A DNA stretch of 64,000 nt. Origin: Gigaspora rosea. Its lineage: Eukaryota; Glomeromycota; Glomeromycetes; Diversisporales; Gigasporaceae. Positions 1 through 11,710 of the stretch are shown one piece after another. The translations under genes were made by a program, and so were the position numbers. Under the pieces are notes generated by a model. That model made no database searches and had not been told where the DNA came from. It was given only the letters and a program-made list of their open reading frames with translations. The first letter of the stretch is position 1. Each line of letters begins with the position of its first letter. The stretch lies in the NCBI GenBank assembly GCA_003550325.1, contig QKWP01001939.1:16765-80764 (forward strand). Reading direction: 5' to 3'.

Positions 1-37
<37 letters not shown>
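1..37. repeat. poly-A run at window start
   Basis: A pure run of 37 A. It is followed by two copies of a short motif (ACAGTATCGG) separated by another A-run, so the window begins inside a repeat array. Confidence 0.9.
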
Positions 38-38
<1 letters not shown>

Positions 39-510
39 AGTATCGGTAAAAGCACCGACCAATATAAAAAAAAAAAACAGTATCGGCACTGATACTTTTA
101 ATCAACTAAATTTTGACAGCTTGGCAGATACAAATGATCCAAACGGCTTGGTTATTGTTGAAAAAGAAACCTATTTTTTGCACGGGTAATACAAAATCCA
201 ATTTTTGTAAATAATAGTTTTTGCATATTTTCATTTTCATCTTTTACGCGTGTTCGGGTTCTTGTATTACCCACGCAAATAAGTGGAATGATATAATAGA
301 CCAATAAAAATTGAGCACGTGAATAACGTGCTCAATTGTTTTGATTAATCGAGTACGTGATCACGTGCTCGATTTTTATTGGTCAATCATGGGGTTGCCA
401 TGGCGACGGGTCACCATAAAATAACACCCATATTTTTTTATTTAAACTTTTTTTTTGATTTGCCACTTTATTTTTTTTAATTTTTTTTATTTATTTTTTG
501 TTTACTGATA

Positions 511-705
511 CAAGTCACTCTCGTTATAGTGAAGTGATCCATTCTATTAATAAAAATTTTAAAAATTCATTATATCGAGAGTTTATTATTAAATTCACTA
601 TATCGAGAGAATTTAATATAAGCTGGCTTTGAGCTTAACTTCACTATATCGAGATTTTAATTAGTCTTCACTATATCGAGAGTTTACTATAACAAGAGTG
701 ACTTG
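511..705. mobile_element. Tc1/mariner-type MITE with TA duplication
   Basis: Terminal inverted repeats of about 20 bases (CAAGTCACTCTCGTTATAGT on the left; the right end ACTATAACAAGAGTGACTTG is its near reverse complement) are flanked by TA on both sides. The interior repeats the motif CACTATATCGAGA several times. The 195-bp size and absence of an ORF indicate a non-autonomous element. Family assignment rests on the TA duplication only. Confidence 0.75.
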
Positions 706-1039
706 TATATTTTTTATTCTTTTTATTTTAATTTTTTTATGCTTTTTTTTATTTATTTTTTTTTGTTTTTTTTTATTTTGTTTTTTAATTTTTTTAACTT
801 TTTTTATGTTTTTTTATGGGCATTATTTTATAACAACCACATAATCAACAATAAAAATCGATCATGTGAATCATAAGCTCGATTGATCAAAGCAATTAGG
901 CACGTGACTTATGTGATCAATTCTATTAGTTAATTATATTGATTATATCACTACTAGCCTTCTACAAGTAATACAAAAATCCAAACACGCGTAAAAAAAA
1001 AATTGAAAATATGCAAAAACTAATGTTTAAATCGACCTT

Positions 1040-1236
1040 GGTAGAACCCCGAAGAACTCTGATACAACTCAGTTGCTTTTAAAAAAGGAAATTTTGCATA
1101 GAACTTCATCAAACGTTGCATTTTTATATAGTAAATTTTCAAATTTTGCTCTATTTTATACATCTATTGGCTAAAATATTGCTAAAATTATACAAACTTA
1201 GATCTAAGTTGTATCAGAGTTTTTCGGGGTCCTACC
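1040..1236. mobile_element. MITE with about 30-bp terminal inverted repeats
   Basis: The left end GTAGAACCCCGAAGAACTCT pairs with the right end AGTTTTTCGGGGTCCTAC, and the pairing continues through TGATACAACT. CTTG flanks both sides and may be a 4-bp target duplication. There is no ORF. It sits in the right arm of the surrounding foldback and interrupts it. Confidence 0.65.
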
Positions 1237-1499
1237 TTGGTGCACTAATTAAAAATGACAGAAATGAAATTTTATATATATTAAAAACATTCTAATTCTA
1301 TAGTCTCTATTTTTATCTCATATGCTTAGTTTAAACAAAATCAGATTTTGTATTATCCATGCAAAAAATGCTTTCCTTTTTCAACTTTTATTCATATCAT
1401 GTTTGTAACAATAACTGAGCCATTTGGATCATTTGTATTTGCCAAATTTTGATAGCTATTAAAATTTAGTTGATTAAAAGTATCGGTATATCGCCGATA

Positions 1500-2240
1500 C
1501 TGTTTTTTTTTTATTTTACTTAGTTATATCAGTCATTGCTTTTACCAATAATATTTTTTTTAGCATATGCTCTGATTTTTTTTAAAAAAAACTTTAAAGA
1601 TAAATAATTTTTGATATACTGGTCCATTTTAAATGATTTTACTACCAAACTGTTCATTTCTTTAAGACAATTCTAATAAGCTAAAAATTATAAAAATCCA
1701 ATCACAGGATCATAAGAAAATGTGCTATCAAATAGGTGATACACCTGAAATTGGTTTGATATAGATCAAACCAATTTCAGGTTATCACCTATTTGATAGT
1801 GCATTTTCTTATGGCCCTGTGATTGGATTTTTATGATTTTGAACTTGTTGGAATCATCTCAAAGAAATGAACAGTTTGGTAGTAAAATCATTTAAAATAG
1901 ACTAGCAGATCAAAAATATATAGCTTTAAAGTTTTAAAAAAATAAGCTTTTTTTATAAATTCCAAAAATCAGAGCATATGGTTATATTGGTCGTTGCTTT
2001 TACTTATAATATTTATTTTATTTTATTTTATTTTACCTAGTTATATCAGTTGTTGCTTTTATGATAATATTTCTTTTATTTATTTTACTTAGTTATATTG
2101 GTTGTGCTTTTACTGATAATGTTTATTTTATTTTATTTTATTTTTTTATTTTATTTTACTTAGTTATATTGGGCATTACTTTTACTAATAATAATTTTTT
2201 TTATTAGGTGCTTTTACCAACCGATATTAGGTTTTTTTTT
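1500..2240. repeat. tandem repeats of about 60-70 bases
   Basis: At least four degenerate copies of a unit reading TTACTTAGTTATAT, then a word like TTGGTTGTTGCTTTTACT, then AATAATATTT and a T/A-rich spacer. The series starts near 1500, is interrupted by a foldback at 1563-1980, and resumes to about 2230. The same unit borders the foldback at 78-1503. Confidence 0.6.
1563..1980. repeat. foldback (long hairpin)
   Basis: Two arms of about 200 bases meet near 1770-1780, where GGTTTGATATAGATCAAACC forms the turn. The arms share TCCAATCACAG, TATCAAATAGGTGAT and the ends AGCATATGCTCTGATTTTT / AAAAATCAGAGCATATG. Parts of the arms (AATCATCTCA, GTTTGGTAGT, AGCAGATCAAAA) resemble the foldback units at 50.3-54.7 kb. 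Confidence 0.75.
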
Positions 2241-4390
2241 TGGTTATTCAAATTTATATCAGAACTATACCAAATTAATTTAAGTTTTTTTTTATTTTTA
2301 TTCAGGCATTTTTAACGAAATTTTAAAACCCTTTATTTAAAGATTCTTTATTATAATATTAAAAAAAAAATACAAATATTGAAACGAAATTTTAACTGTT
2401 TATTCAACTAATAGAATTATAACTACCAAGAATTCTGTCAATGCTTAACTTTATATTCTGTTAAATTCTTTAATACAATCATCAATATTCTTATTTTCAT
2501 ATGTCTATCTTTGCACAGTTTTCTAAGGGCCACATGTTTGATACCAAGTAGTTACAATTTGCACATTTTCTGTGCTATATCCTTTTTTTAAGGCCAAATT
2601 CATTAATCACTAGCATATACTCATTTGCTGTAATATTTTACATTAGTTTATATACCTTAAAGTTTACTATTCTTTTTGAAAAAATTCACTAAAAAATAAC
2701 AGACTTACAAAAAAAATCATGACAAAGAATCCACAAATATTTGTTAAAAGAAAATATGAACTTACTGAAAGCACTGAGAAAGACTACAAAGAATCAAAAA
2801 GTGATGACAAAAGAACATATCGAAGAAAAATGATGAATTAGTGAACTTAAAAAAACCCTCCAGATACCAAAATATGAAAGAATAAAAAATAGCTAAGCTA
2901 CCAAAATTGCACAACTTTGTGACCTCTAATCCAAGGCTTCGACAAATGACTCTAACGATAACTTCAAAGCTTTAATAATAGCTCTAACGATGACTTCAAT
3001 GATGCTCCTAGGCTTTAACGATAGCCCCAGCGACAACTTTAACAATAGCTCTATTCCTAAAGAGAAGAAAAAACTATTTATTATTAATAATTCAAAATAA
3101 AAAAAAAACAAGCACGCAAAAAAAAAAGATTATCAAAAGAATAATTATTATTTATATATGATTGCTAATCTTAAAATTGATTGGTTTTGATTATATAAGG
3201 GTCACCATAGTGACAGGTTGCCATTTTCTTTTTGCTTTTTTTATTTAAACTTTTTTTTGATTTATTTTATTTTTATTTATTTATTAATTTTTTTTAATTT
3301 TTTTAATTTTTTTTACTTAATTTATTTTTTAAATGGTTCTTTTTTTTTTAATTTATTATAATTCAAATTTTTTAATTTAATTTAATTTATTTTTTTAATT
3401 ATTATTATAAACGGTTCTTTTTTTTAATTTATTATAATTCAAATTTTATTTTAATTTAATTTATTGTTAATTATTATTTTAATTATTTTTTTATTTAACT
3501 TATTTATTATTTATTTATTTTTTATAATAATTTATTTTTTTTGATTTATTTAAATATAAATTTGATTTATTTTTTATTTTATTTATTTATTTTTTTATAA
3601 TAATTTATTTCTTTGGTTTATATAATTTAGTACATATGTATTGTAAAGTACTCATCTGCTAAACCAATCAGATTATAGAATCAGGCATAATATGAAATCA
3701 AGAAAAAATAGTGAGCTTTTAAAAAATCACTTGTGGCTTATAATTTTGCTTATAAAACTACTTTTCGTTCTCTAACAAAAAAAATTTCTTGCAAAATTTT
3801 ATTATAAAATCTCTTTCTTGCCTACACACTATTCTAATCTCACCCTAACTCTAATTAACAAAAAAACCAGGTTATTTTGGTTGTTTTGATTTCACATTAC
3901 ATCAAATTATATGAGGTGCACTACAGCACACATGCACAAAATTATTAAATTCTATTTCTTTTCAATTTATTTAAATATATATTTAATTATTTATTTTAAT
4001 TTTTTTAGGTCGCAATATTGGTTAGCATAGGAAGAAAGTATGTATGCATATACATATGTAAATATAAATTTCCAGTTAGGAAATAATAGCATTGTTCTTT
4101 ACTTTGCATAATATTGTAACTAAAAACAAGTTTTAGTAATGCTTGTTATTTTCTCAGTATACTGTAAGTTACTAAAAACTTGTTTATTCACTAATAGAGT
4201 AGCAATATTAAATTGTATAATTACTGTATATGCATAGATTTAAGAGGTATCTTATTTTCGGAATAAAAAATTTACTATTGTTTTTGGTTTGAAAACATGG
4301 GGTAGCTTATTTTCAGGTATTAGAGATTTTTAGGTTTTGGCTCAAATTTGAGGGGTAGCTTATTTTTAGAGTAGCTTATTTTTGGAAATT
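2240..4390. other. gene-free AT-rich stretch
   Basis: No supportable gene. At 2719-2840 there is a 40-codon open frame (+) with lysine-rich composition but no recognisable domain. About 2940-3060 has a roughly 20-bp degenerate tandem repeat around TCTAACGATGACTTCAA. About 3240-3620 is T-rich low complexity, with a duplicated segment ending TTATAATTCAAATTTT. At 3700-3930 a segment shares TTTCTTGCAAAATTTTA and a CCCTAA-like word with elements near 17.8 and 39.7 kb. At 4240-4390 there are short tandem repeats of GGTAGCTTATTTT. Confidence 0.5.
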
Positions 4391-4396
4391 TATAGT

Positions 4397-4592
4397 ATGC
4401 TGAAAATTTATGTTATTTTATTATAAAATTATATAATTTTAAAGAGCTTTTTCAGGAGTGTCTTTTTTTATAGTTTGGTTAGAGTTTAGGGTTAGGGTTA
4501 TTAATAAAAGAGTATATATGGATTTTAGTAGGTATTATAGATTTAAATAGAGACCCAGATTTCAGCATAAGCCAATTTTAGCATAAGCTGCT
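4397..4592. mobile_element. decayed MITE related to the 24.7-kb element
   Basis: The interior shares GGGTTAGGG, an AGTATATATGGATTTTAG word and GAGACCC...TCAGCATAAGCC with the intact element at 24679-24904. The terminal repeats here are degenerate, so only the body is recognisable. Confidence 0.45.
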
Positions 4593-4612
4593 ACAATTAT
4601 TTATACAACTTA

Positions 4613-5132
4613 TATACTTAATTGCTAATCTGGATAAGATCGGCACTATTTTTATATTAGAATTTGGGGAAATTACTATGTTTTTTACTATATGCTGAAA
4701 TCTGACGTCGGTCCAATTAAAAGTATTTTTTTTTATTAAGTTAACAGTTCATGTCAATTAATTGAAAGTTGTAGAGCTCACTGAGACGCATCCAATGGTA
4801 GTTATAGCATTCAATTCGACCCAGTGTACGCTGAGATATCGCCAAAAAACGATTGGCCGACTATATAAAATTCTATGTAAACAAACTAGAAATTTTATAT
4901 AGTCGGCCAATCGTTTTTTAACGATATCTCAGTGTACACTGGGCCGATTTGAATGATCTAACCACTATTAGATGCGTCTCATTGTGCTCTACAACTTTCA
5001 ATTAATTGACATGAACTGTTAACTTAATAAAAAAATACTTTTCATTGGACCGACTTCAGATTTCTGCATATAATAAAAATTTATATTGTACTTATCCCTT
5101 GCCAATCTTATCGGGATCATCAATTAAGTAAA
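4613..5132. repeat. foldback, same family as the 46.7-47.5 kb nest
   Basis: A long imperfect palindrome whose central arms contain TATATAGTCGGCCAATCG and its complement. Outward come GATATC, the GTTGTAGAGC word and GTTAACAGTTCATG, then GACGTCGGTCCAA against TTGGACCGACTTC. Weaker arms extend to about 4613 and 5132. The inner 350 bases match the arms of the nested foldback at 46665-47450 in sequence order. No ORF. Confidence 0.75.
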
Positions 5133-5453
5133 TTTAATAAAATCTTGTATTACAATATAATTCTGGCAGGAATTATGAAACAGACTTTACTGTGACAAGA
5201 ATTCTAACTTAGCATAACAAATTTGGAAGGTGTACATCTGGTAATAAGGTTTTTAGACATGAAGAACGCTGCTTTCATTTCAGAGCGAGACATTTATCCT
5301 AATCAAATTCAAGATTCAACAACCAATCAGATGGATTTTAATCATGACTAGGATTGTTAATTGGACCGGACCGGACCGATAGCCCTTTAGTCTGTCCAGG
5401 ACCAGACCAGTCCAGTCCTTTTTAGGACAGACTGAAAGAACCGTCAGTCCTAA

Positions 5454-5605
5454 GGGTATTACGTAATATTTTAGGGGGGAGGGGGGTCTCTGAAATCTTA
5501 TGTTAAATATAAAAGTTCATAATAGCCAATAAAATTTCTCTTATATAGGGGGGAGGGGGGTAGGGGGTATAGTAAAATTATATTACGTAATATATGTCAC
5601 CACCC
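5454..5605. mobile_element. Tourist-like MITE (TAA duplication)
   Basis: The right terminal repeat is ATATATGTCACCACCC. The left end starts GGGTATTACGTAATAT and appears to have lost the GTGACA part. TAA flanks both sides. G-rich words (GGGGGGAGGGG) lie inside both ends. The same family recurs at 36470-36922 and 41745-47546, with TTA or TAA duplications as in PIF/Harbinger elements. Confidence 0.7.
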
Positions 5606-5902
5606 TAATAGTAAATATCAAAATAAACTAAATATTATCACATTTTGAACCAACTATAAAATGTTGTTTTTGATTAAAATTCAATTACAATCCCCTTAGT
5701 TTGTTAAACAAGTTTAAACCACATTTAAACATTTAATGTTAACTAGAGAAATTTATTAGTGACAGCAATGGCGTAATCAGTTGATTTACAATTTGCACTG
5801 TATTTGTGTGAAAAAACGCCTATGGTCATTATTTTGGAACACAAGTTTGAAACAAGCTAATGATTAATTTAGCCAAGGATTTTTAATGATAAAAATTTTA
5901 AT

Positions 5903-6106
5903 TTGCATTCGACTAAATTAACTATTAGCTTGCCTCAAACTCGTGTTCCAAACAACGCCTATATGCAAATACAAGATTATCTAGCTATTATGTCTACTAG
6001 TGTTCCATGTGAACAACTATTTAGTTTAGCTAGATTAACAGTTACTAAATCACGAAATTCACTTGATAATGAAACAGTTTGGGCTGTTTTGTGTTTAAAA
6101 TCTTAG
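5903..6106 (+). pseudogene. hAT transposase C-terminal dimerisation fragment
   Basis: The readable frame encodes a stretch with SVPCEQLFSLA, TVTKSRNSL and VWAVLCLKS. This matches the usual pattern at the C-terminus of hAT transposases (S.P.E..FS.a...T..RN.L..e....l.clk), the dimerisation region. About 60 residues remain of a protein normally 600 or more long, and no N-terminal zinc finger or DDE core was found. Just upstream, 5820-5877 is an inverted duplicate of 5911-5965, so the coding end was rearranged into a hairpin. The frame lies inside the hAT terminal repeats, which fits its origin. Confidence 0.8.
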
Positions 6107-6949
6107 TTTACTGAAGACTTAACATTCTAAATTTTAATTTACAAAATTTTTTTTCCTGCTAGCGCTTTTTTTTTTATATACATATATAATTTTATGGTGC
6201 TTATAAAATATGTATAAACTTTTATACTATAACATTTTATTGGTTAAAATTTTTTTGATTTTAACTTGGAAATAACCTGATACTAGTAGTATACTTTATT
6301 TTTTATATTTTTTTTTTATTAAATATATTATGTTAAATATTTAAGTATTTAACAGACATTAAATGCTAACAATATTATATTAATAAATATTTTTTTTCTA
6401 TGCAAGTAACATCTAATCGTTTTTAATTTACTTTAATATTTTCATATATTAAGACAATTCTTGTCTTGAATCAGTACAAGATTGAACATTTGGCGTGCCC
6501 AATTATGATTATATTATTTCAGTCAAATTATCAAGTGGTTAAAAGTGACAAAAATCTTTTTAACTGATTTTAACTATAATGTTCATATTTACGAAGTTAA
6601 TTAAATGATGTTATTTTGCTATTTGCTATATTAATATACTATTATTTTCTAATCCATAATTTATATATGACTAAAATTATCAAACGTATTAATTATTGCT
6701 CTCTTATATCATATAAGCAAATATTATAAATTTGGAAAGCTTATGGTAAAAGTATTGAAATTCTTTATACTAACAAACTTAATTTCATCGTTATAGCAAA
6801 AAGTATTAGATTGATCACTGGTCCGTCCGGTCTAGCTCTATTCGGTCCTATTCGGTCCTGGACCGCATTCCGGTCCGGTTTTTTAAAAGACTGGGCAGTC
6901 TTTTAACCAGGACGGACCGGACGGACCGATTAACAGCCCTAATCATGAC

Positions 6950-7624
6950 CTCTAAAACAAATTAAATTAAAAAAATAAATTATATTATTAGTGCAATTTA
7001 TTTCTTTAAATAAAGCTAACCAGTCACAAGTTATATAGTTTTTATAAAAGAGTGTGAGAGCGGGCAATTCATGGACCGTGGGTCCATTAAGTCATATAAT
7101 TTATTATGATACATAAAGAATATAGTGTAAACAATTCTTTTTTTATTATTATTTATTTTTAACTTATTCTTTGGCTATCGTATCTAAATTAGCTTTATGT
7201 AAAGCTTTTAAAGTAATAATGGGAATTTCATCATCACAATATTCAAACTTATTATATTTATACTTATCATATTATAATTATTATTTATTTTTAACTTATT
7301 TTAAATTAGCTCTACGTAAAGCTTTTAAAGTAATAATAGAAATTTCATTATAAATCTCGCAACAAAGCTCAAGGTTCGCTTTATAAAGATATTCTACTGT
7401 CCTACGAAATTTTTGGATTATTATTTTAAATCTGTCATTATTCAAACTATTGTTTTTATCATAAAGTATTTTAAGTTCATAATGTCTAATTTTATTCAAA
7501 TTACCTTTGAATTCCCCAAATTAAACCCAATTCTTCTAAAATTTACGTTCTAATTTTGCTTATGTTCAAATTTGGTCCAAAATCACAAGAATTTTTTTAT
7601 TTATTCATTCACGAATTTTTTTGA
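6950..7624. other. gene-poor spacer next to Sel1 pseudogene
   Basis: AT-rich. On the minus strand 7296-7499 is open for 67 codons (lysine and leucine rich, no recognisable domain); it may be the tail of the decayed Sel1 gene beside it. The words TTTAACTTATT and AAAGCTTTTAAAGTAATAAT each occur twice in 7150-7340, a local duplication. Confidence 0.35.
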
Positions 7625-8210
7625 AGCTGTAATTGTCGGAGGAATGAACAAAATATAAATTAATGGCCTTTTTATAATTATTATCTGCAGCTAGTTTTAA
7701 ATACATCATTCCAAACTCTTTATTTTAAGTTTTTCATTAATATAAATGTACGTTAAATAATACATAGCATTATGATTTTTTATTATTAGCTGCCAATTTA
7801 AAATAATATATAGTTTCATTCCTATTCTCTTCTTTTTTATTTTCAGAATCTTTCTTCTTAAGATCAGATAGTAAAGCAACAGCATATCGACATTGAGCAT
7901 CGGAATGATCATGATTAGCAGTTTCTTTAAAAAGTGTTTTTATACGTTCTTTATCTATTTCTATAACTTCATATCCATAAAATAAATAAACTAACCAATA
8001 TTTTGCAAGAGGATCACCAAAATTGGCATTTCCTTCGAAGCATTTTAAGGCAGCTTTGTGATCTCTATTTTTAAGAGATATTAAAAAATCAACTAGTGAC
8101 TATCAATATCCATTGCTTCAAGTTTTAAAACTTTATCTTGTAAAGGAATTGGTGTGTCAGAACTTCAAATGTTAAATGTAAACTTGCAAAAAATATTTGT
8201 TGTTGCAGTT
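7625..8210 (-). pseudogene. Sel1-like repeat protein, frameshifted
   Basis: Read on the minus strand, the segment encodes Sel1/TPR-like repeats in more than one frame: words such as ALKCFEGNANFGDPLAKYW, ETANHDHSDAQCRYAVALL, YYFKLAANNKKS and MMYLKLAADNNYKKA follow the Sel1 pattern (A...G...A...LG..Y). The frame breaks at least three times: near 8095 (one base), near 7768 (a TAA before an AMYYL-like segment continuing in another frame) and near 7705. Sel1 proteins are scaffolds and, in AM fungi, are often fused to kinase domains; none is visible here. I read it as a decayed gene, although unseen introns could explain one break. Confidence 0.65.
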
Positions 8211-8865
8211 ATAATGCCATGCTGTTTGCAAAATTAAATGAAAAAAATTAAAAGAAAAAAAAGATACAGTAATTAATCAAATATAAATTTATTTCAATTT
8301 ATTTTTATTGATAATCTTAACAAATTCTGTAAATATTTAGCTCTATATAGTAAAAAAAAAATATACAATTCAATTCAGTTAAAACCGGAAAATCATGCAA
8401 TTTCTAACTTATATAAAAAATTTCTTAACAATAATTTAATTTATATTTATATTATACAAATATTGTATATTACGTGTCATTTTCTTAATAAATAAGAAAT
8501 AAATTTTCAATTTCGAGCTCACATGATCTTACTTGGAATTAGCCAGCATTAGAGTTCTATATAATTTTACCTTGTAGAATTAAATTATTAAGATAACATT
8601 ACAAAATTTTAAATTGTAGATCATATTTATATTTTATCGAATCGATGCATCATATATCATATGATAAATGTTCAAAGTCATGCGTCACGCAATCCCATGA
8701 TTTCATTTTTAGCATCAATAATTCATAATCCCAATAAGAAATTATCAGCACTAAACCGATCTTACAGACGTGTGGGTCAGAGTAAACCATTGCCAACTAA
8801 ATATCTTCATAAACTGCTAATTTTTATTACATAGTATGTGAGTGTTCTAACAATTTATTCAACTT
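8211..8865. other. intergenic spacer, nothing supportable
   Basis: AT-rich DNA between the Sel1 pseudogene and the 3' end of the next minus-strand gene. No RNA gene, terminal inverted repeat or ORF that I can support. Confidence 0.5.
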
Positions 8866-11339
8866 TCACATCGCACTATGATTAAAAACATTCATACGAT
8901 TGCTAATACAATCTCTAAGATTATTGAAACCTTCTAAAGCTTCTTTAACAGCTCGCCGAAAAATAATTAATCCATAAAGATAATTCGTGGTTGAAAATTG
9001 ATTAGAATTTGATTGTAATGGTAGCTTTATATTAACAAGGGGTATAATCCGACCAATTTCATACGAATTATCATAATAGATTATTTTTAAAAAAGTTCCT
9101 AATTTAAAAGAAGTAAATTTAATTAAAAGTTTCCTAAACTTTAAACAATTGAACTATACCATACCATATAGGAGCATTCCAAATCGAGGAATACATTTAG
9201 CAGATTCGATCAAGTCGCCATCTACAGGTGATGAAAAGTGCTCCTTTAAAGTTTTATCCATGGATTTAATACAACGAAGGAGGAAGCGAATAACTTTCCT
9301 TCGATCACCTTCCGATTTAAAACTAGCAGATAAAAAAGGCGGACCAGCTGCTTCGCCATATATCAATTCATATTTATGATCATCTATTTTAAATGTACCC
9401 AGCCAGTTGGGTTTATTTTTAGATTGAAATTTATCTTGATAAAATTTTTTCACATTCTTTGACATAAAAAACATTTCATCATAAGTTCGTTCCACTCGCC
9501 CATTTATTTCTTCTGGGGTTCTAGTTCCCCTAATAATACATGAAATGGAAAACTTTATTTATAAGTGAATTTTTGTAAGCCAATCCGGAAAAAGATACAT
9601 ACCATGCAATTCTAACCGATGAAGGGGAAAGATCACGAACTGTGTAATACATAATATTATGCATGATCTCATGCACATATGTATCCTCTAATATTCCACC
9701 ATCTCCTTGCTGTCTATTATCAAATAATTTAGATTCCCAAATCTTTTTTCTATCATGAAATGTTAGTATAATATTTCTTTATTAAATAGCATATGAAAGA
9801 AAACCATAATATATTCTTACAATTGCAAATACATATCCAAAATATAAGTGCATTCTTCATGATCTAGGGAATCTGGAATTGGGATGTTTTGTGGTTTCTC
9901 TGTATTCACAAAGTCGTCTACCCATTTCTTCATGTTCTCATCTATTACTTTCCAAGAAAAAATCTTATCACAATGCATCATCTCCTTTAATTCATCGAAT
10001 GAAAATATCTTCAACATTACTTCATCTATAATGTCTAGATCAATGACACCAGAGAGGAGAGGATGATTAAATGTTAATTTATCTACATAATCTATATTAT
10101 TTTCGAAGAAATCGATTATCTTTTTTATCACCCGCGTTTGATCTTTTAAAATCCAGAGGTTTTTGCTTGTATTCTACAAAAGATCGTGAATATGGTGATA
10201 ATAATTTAAAAAAATAACAGAATTCTATGCCATGAAATGATATTATACCAATAAGCTTTTATATTGGTCAAGGAAATTTCCTTTTATCTCATTATCATCA
10301 TCAAGTGCTTTTCGTTTACGTGAAGAAATTGTTGTTGAACTTGAGGTTGAATTAGAAAGTGCTTTTCGTTTACGTGAAGAAATTGGTGATGAACTTGAGG
10401 TTGAATTAGAAGAGGAAGCTATTAATTATGTTTGTATATAGTTAGTTATATGTTATATGACCCAGATTTATTATCAAAATTAATATATCTTATTTGTATA
10501 AAATTACGACCTTGTAAATTTATCCGATTGATCTCTAGTTCATTATCTATCTTTTTCATCAAATAATAAAAATCAAGTCCTCCCGCATTAGAAAATATGC
10601 CTGCCCATAGGCTCTTGACAACTTCGGAGTCTTTTTCTTCCTATTATTAAGAAAGTTGTGAATGAGAAGCTTCAGGCTGCATTAAAATCTCGGTGATACC
10701 AATAAATAGGTCCAAGGAGACAATAGCAAAGTAAGAATTCTCTAAACTATGGTATATTTTAGATAGAATTGTTGGAAGACTCAGGCTGTGCTAAGACCTC
10801 AGTAAATGAGACAATAGCAAAGCAAGAATCCTCTCATTTAGTTATACAGGTCACGCCATATCCTGACAAAAAATGTAAACTCATCTATGGTATATTAAAG
10901 TTTTCCATTATGAAGCTTAGCTAAGATATAGGTTCAATGAAAAAATAGCAAAGAAAGAATCCTCTAATACAATACGTATACTACCTCTAATTACGTATAT
11001 TAGTCCCTAGAATAGCCTTTCAAGAAAGCAACGACTATTTATATAAAATAAAAAAAAACATGCCTGGCTATTAATAAGTTCTTTCCAACGTTGTTTTAGT
11101 TCATCAGAAATGTCTGGGTCTTCTGAACACAGTTTTAAGCCAATGCAATATCTAGTGAACATCGCTGTTCTTTTGTTCCATTGTTGGTGGTCGTTTATAT
11201 TGTATCTCAAATAATTGAGAAAAGAATAAGACGAAGGATGCTGGCATTTAAAATATTCTTCCATAAGAGAAAAAACAAAGTCGTTAAGTAAATGATATGC
11301 TTTTAATATAAAGCGAGGGGTGAGAAGAAATTTTATCAT
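8866..11339 (-). CDS. seven-exon protein, nuclease-like C-terminal domain
   Basis: Spliced minus-strand model with exons 11064-11339, 10511-10640, 10249-10418, 9821-10173, 9603-9776, 9165-9529 and 8866-9098. The phases join without a stop to give about 566 residues. Intron 1 would use a GC donor (CAG/GCATG) and is the weakest point; the first exon could be separate. Intron 4 is only 44 bases. The middle holds two near-identical Ser/Thr-rich units each ending SSRKRKAL, a likely nuclear localisation signal. Around residue 427 is IYGEAAGPP followed by D..K..R.....K..D, the same order as in the gene at 20133-22577. In that layout the GE could be the acidic residue of a PD-(D/E)XK-like fold, with D417/D418 before it, but no K follows at E+2. 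The C-terminus ends in a conserved-looking YG...YYDNSYEIGRIIPL segment. I know similar unnamed proteins from Glomeromycotina; function unknown. Confidence 0.68.
10668..10970. repeat. three degenerate copies of about 110 bases in intron 1
   Basis: Words AGACAATAGCAAAGYAAGAAT, CTATGGTATATT and TCAGGCTG recur three times at spacings near 110-130 bases inside the large first intron of the preceding gene. The third copy is the most diverged (AAAATAGCAAAGAAAGAAT). Confidence 0.6.
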
Positions 11340-11670
11340 TTATACATGACTAATTTTTTAATTTTGCAGATCCGATAGTACCCGGACCGACCCGGTTTAT
11401 AAAAAAATTATTTTTTTTCTTTATGACGATCTGAACGTTAACGGTAAAATTGCATGAGGCAAAATTTTTTACAGCATATATGCACGAGGAAAAGTTTTTA
11501 TAGCACAAATTACACGTTGATTACTTCCCCGATTTTTTTTCAAAATATTAGAGTTAAAAAAACGAATTAATATTTTTTGTACGTACGTATGATAGCTTGA
11601 AATTTAGAGTGACCGCAACCTGTTAGAATTTTGTGTCACGGTGTATGTACTACAGGCCAAAGACGAATAC

Positions 11671-11710
<40 letters not shown>

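Larger units (their letters stand above)
78..1503. repeat. nested foldback element
   Basis: The left part (78-330) and right part (900-1503) are imperfect reverse complements of each other. The outermost arms read AGTATCGGC...ACTTTTAATCAACTAAA on the left and TTTAGTTGATTAAAAGT...GCCGATACT on the right. Inner arms share CTTTTACGCGTGTT and TTGTATTAC. A second hairpin at about 299-387 carries CACGTG-containing arms. Two smaller elements are inserted, one in the loop (511-705) and one in the right arm (about 1040-1236). No coding capacity was seen. Confidence 0.7.
5349..6941. mobile_element. hAT transposon (decayed), 8-bp duplication
   Basis: The left end TAGGATTGTTAATTGGACCG and the reverse complement of the right end (TAGGGCTGTTAATCGGTCCG) are good terminal inverted repeats. 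ATCATGAC occurs directly outside both ends (5341-5348 and 6942-6949), giving an 8-bp target duplication as expected for hAT. Subterminal regions are rich in GGACCGG words. Inside are a transposase C-terminal relic and a MITE. The element cannot be active because only the end of the transposase is readable. Confidence 0.88.
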
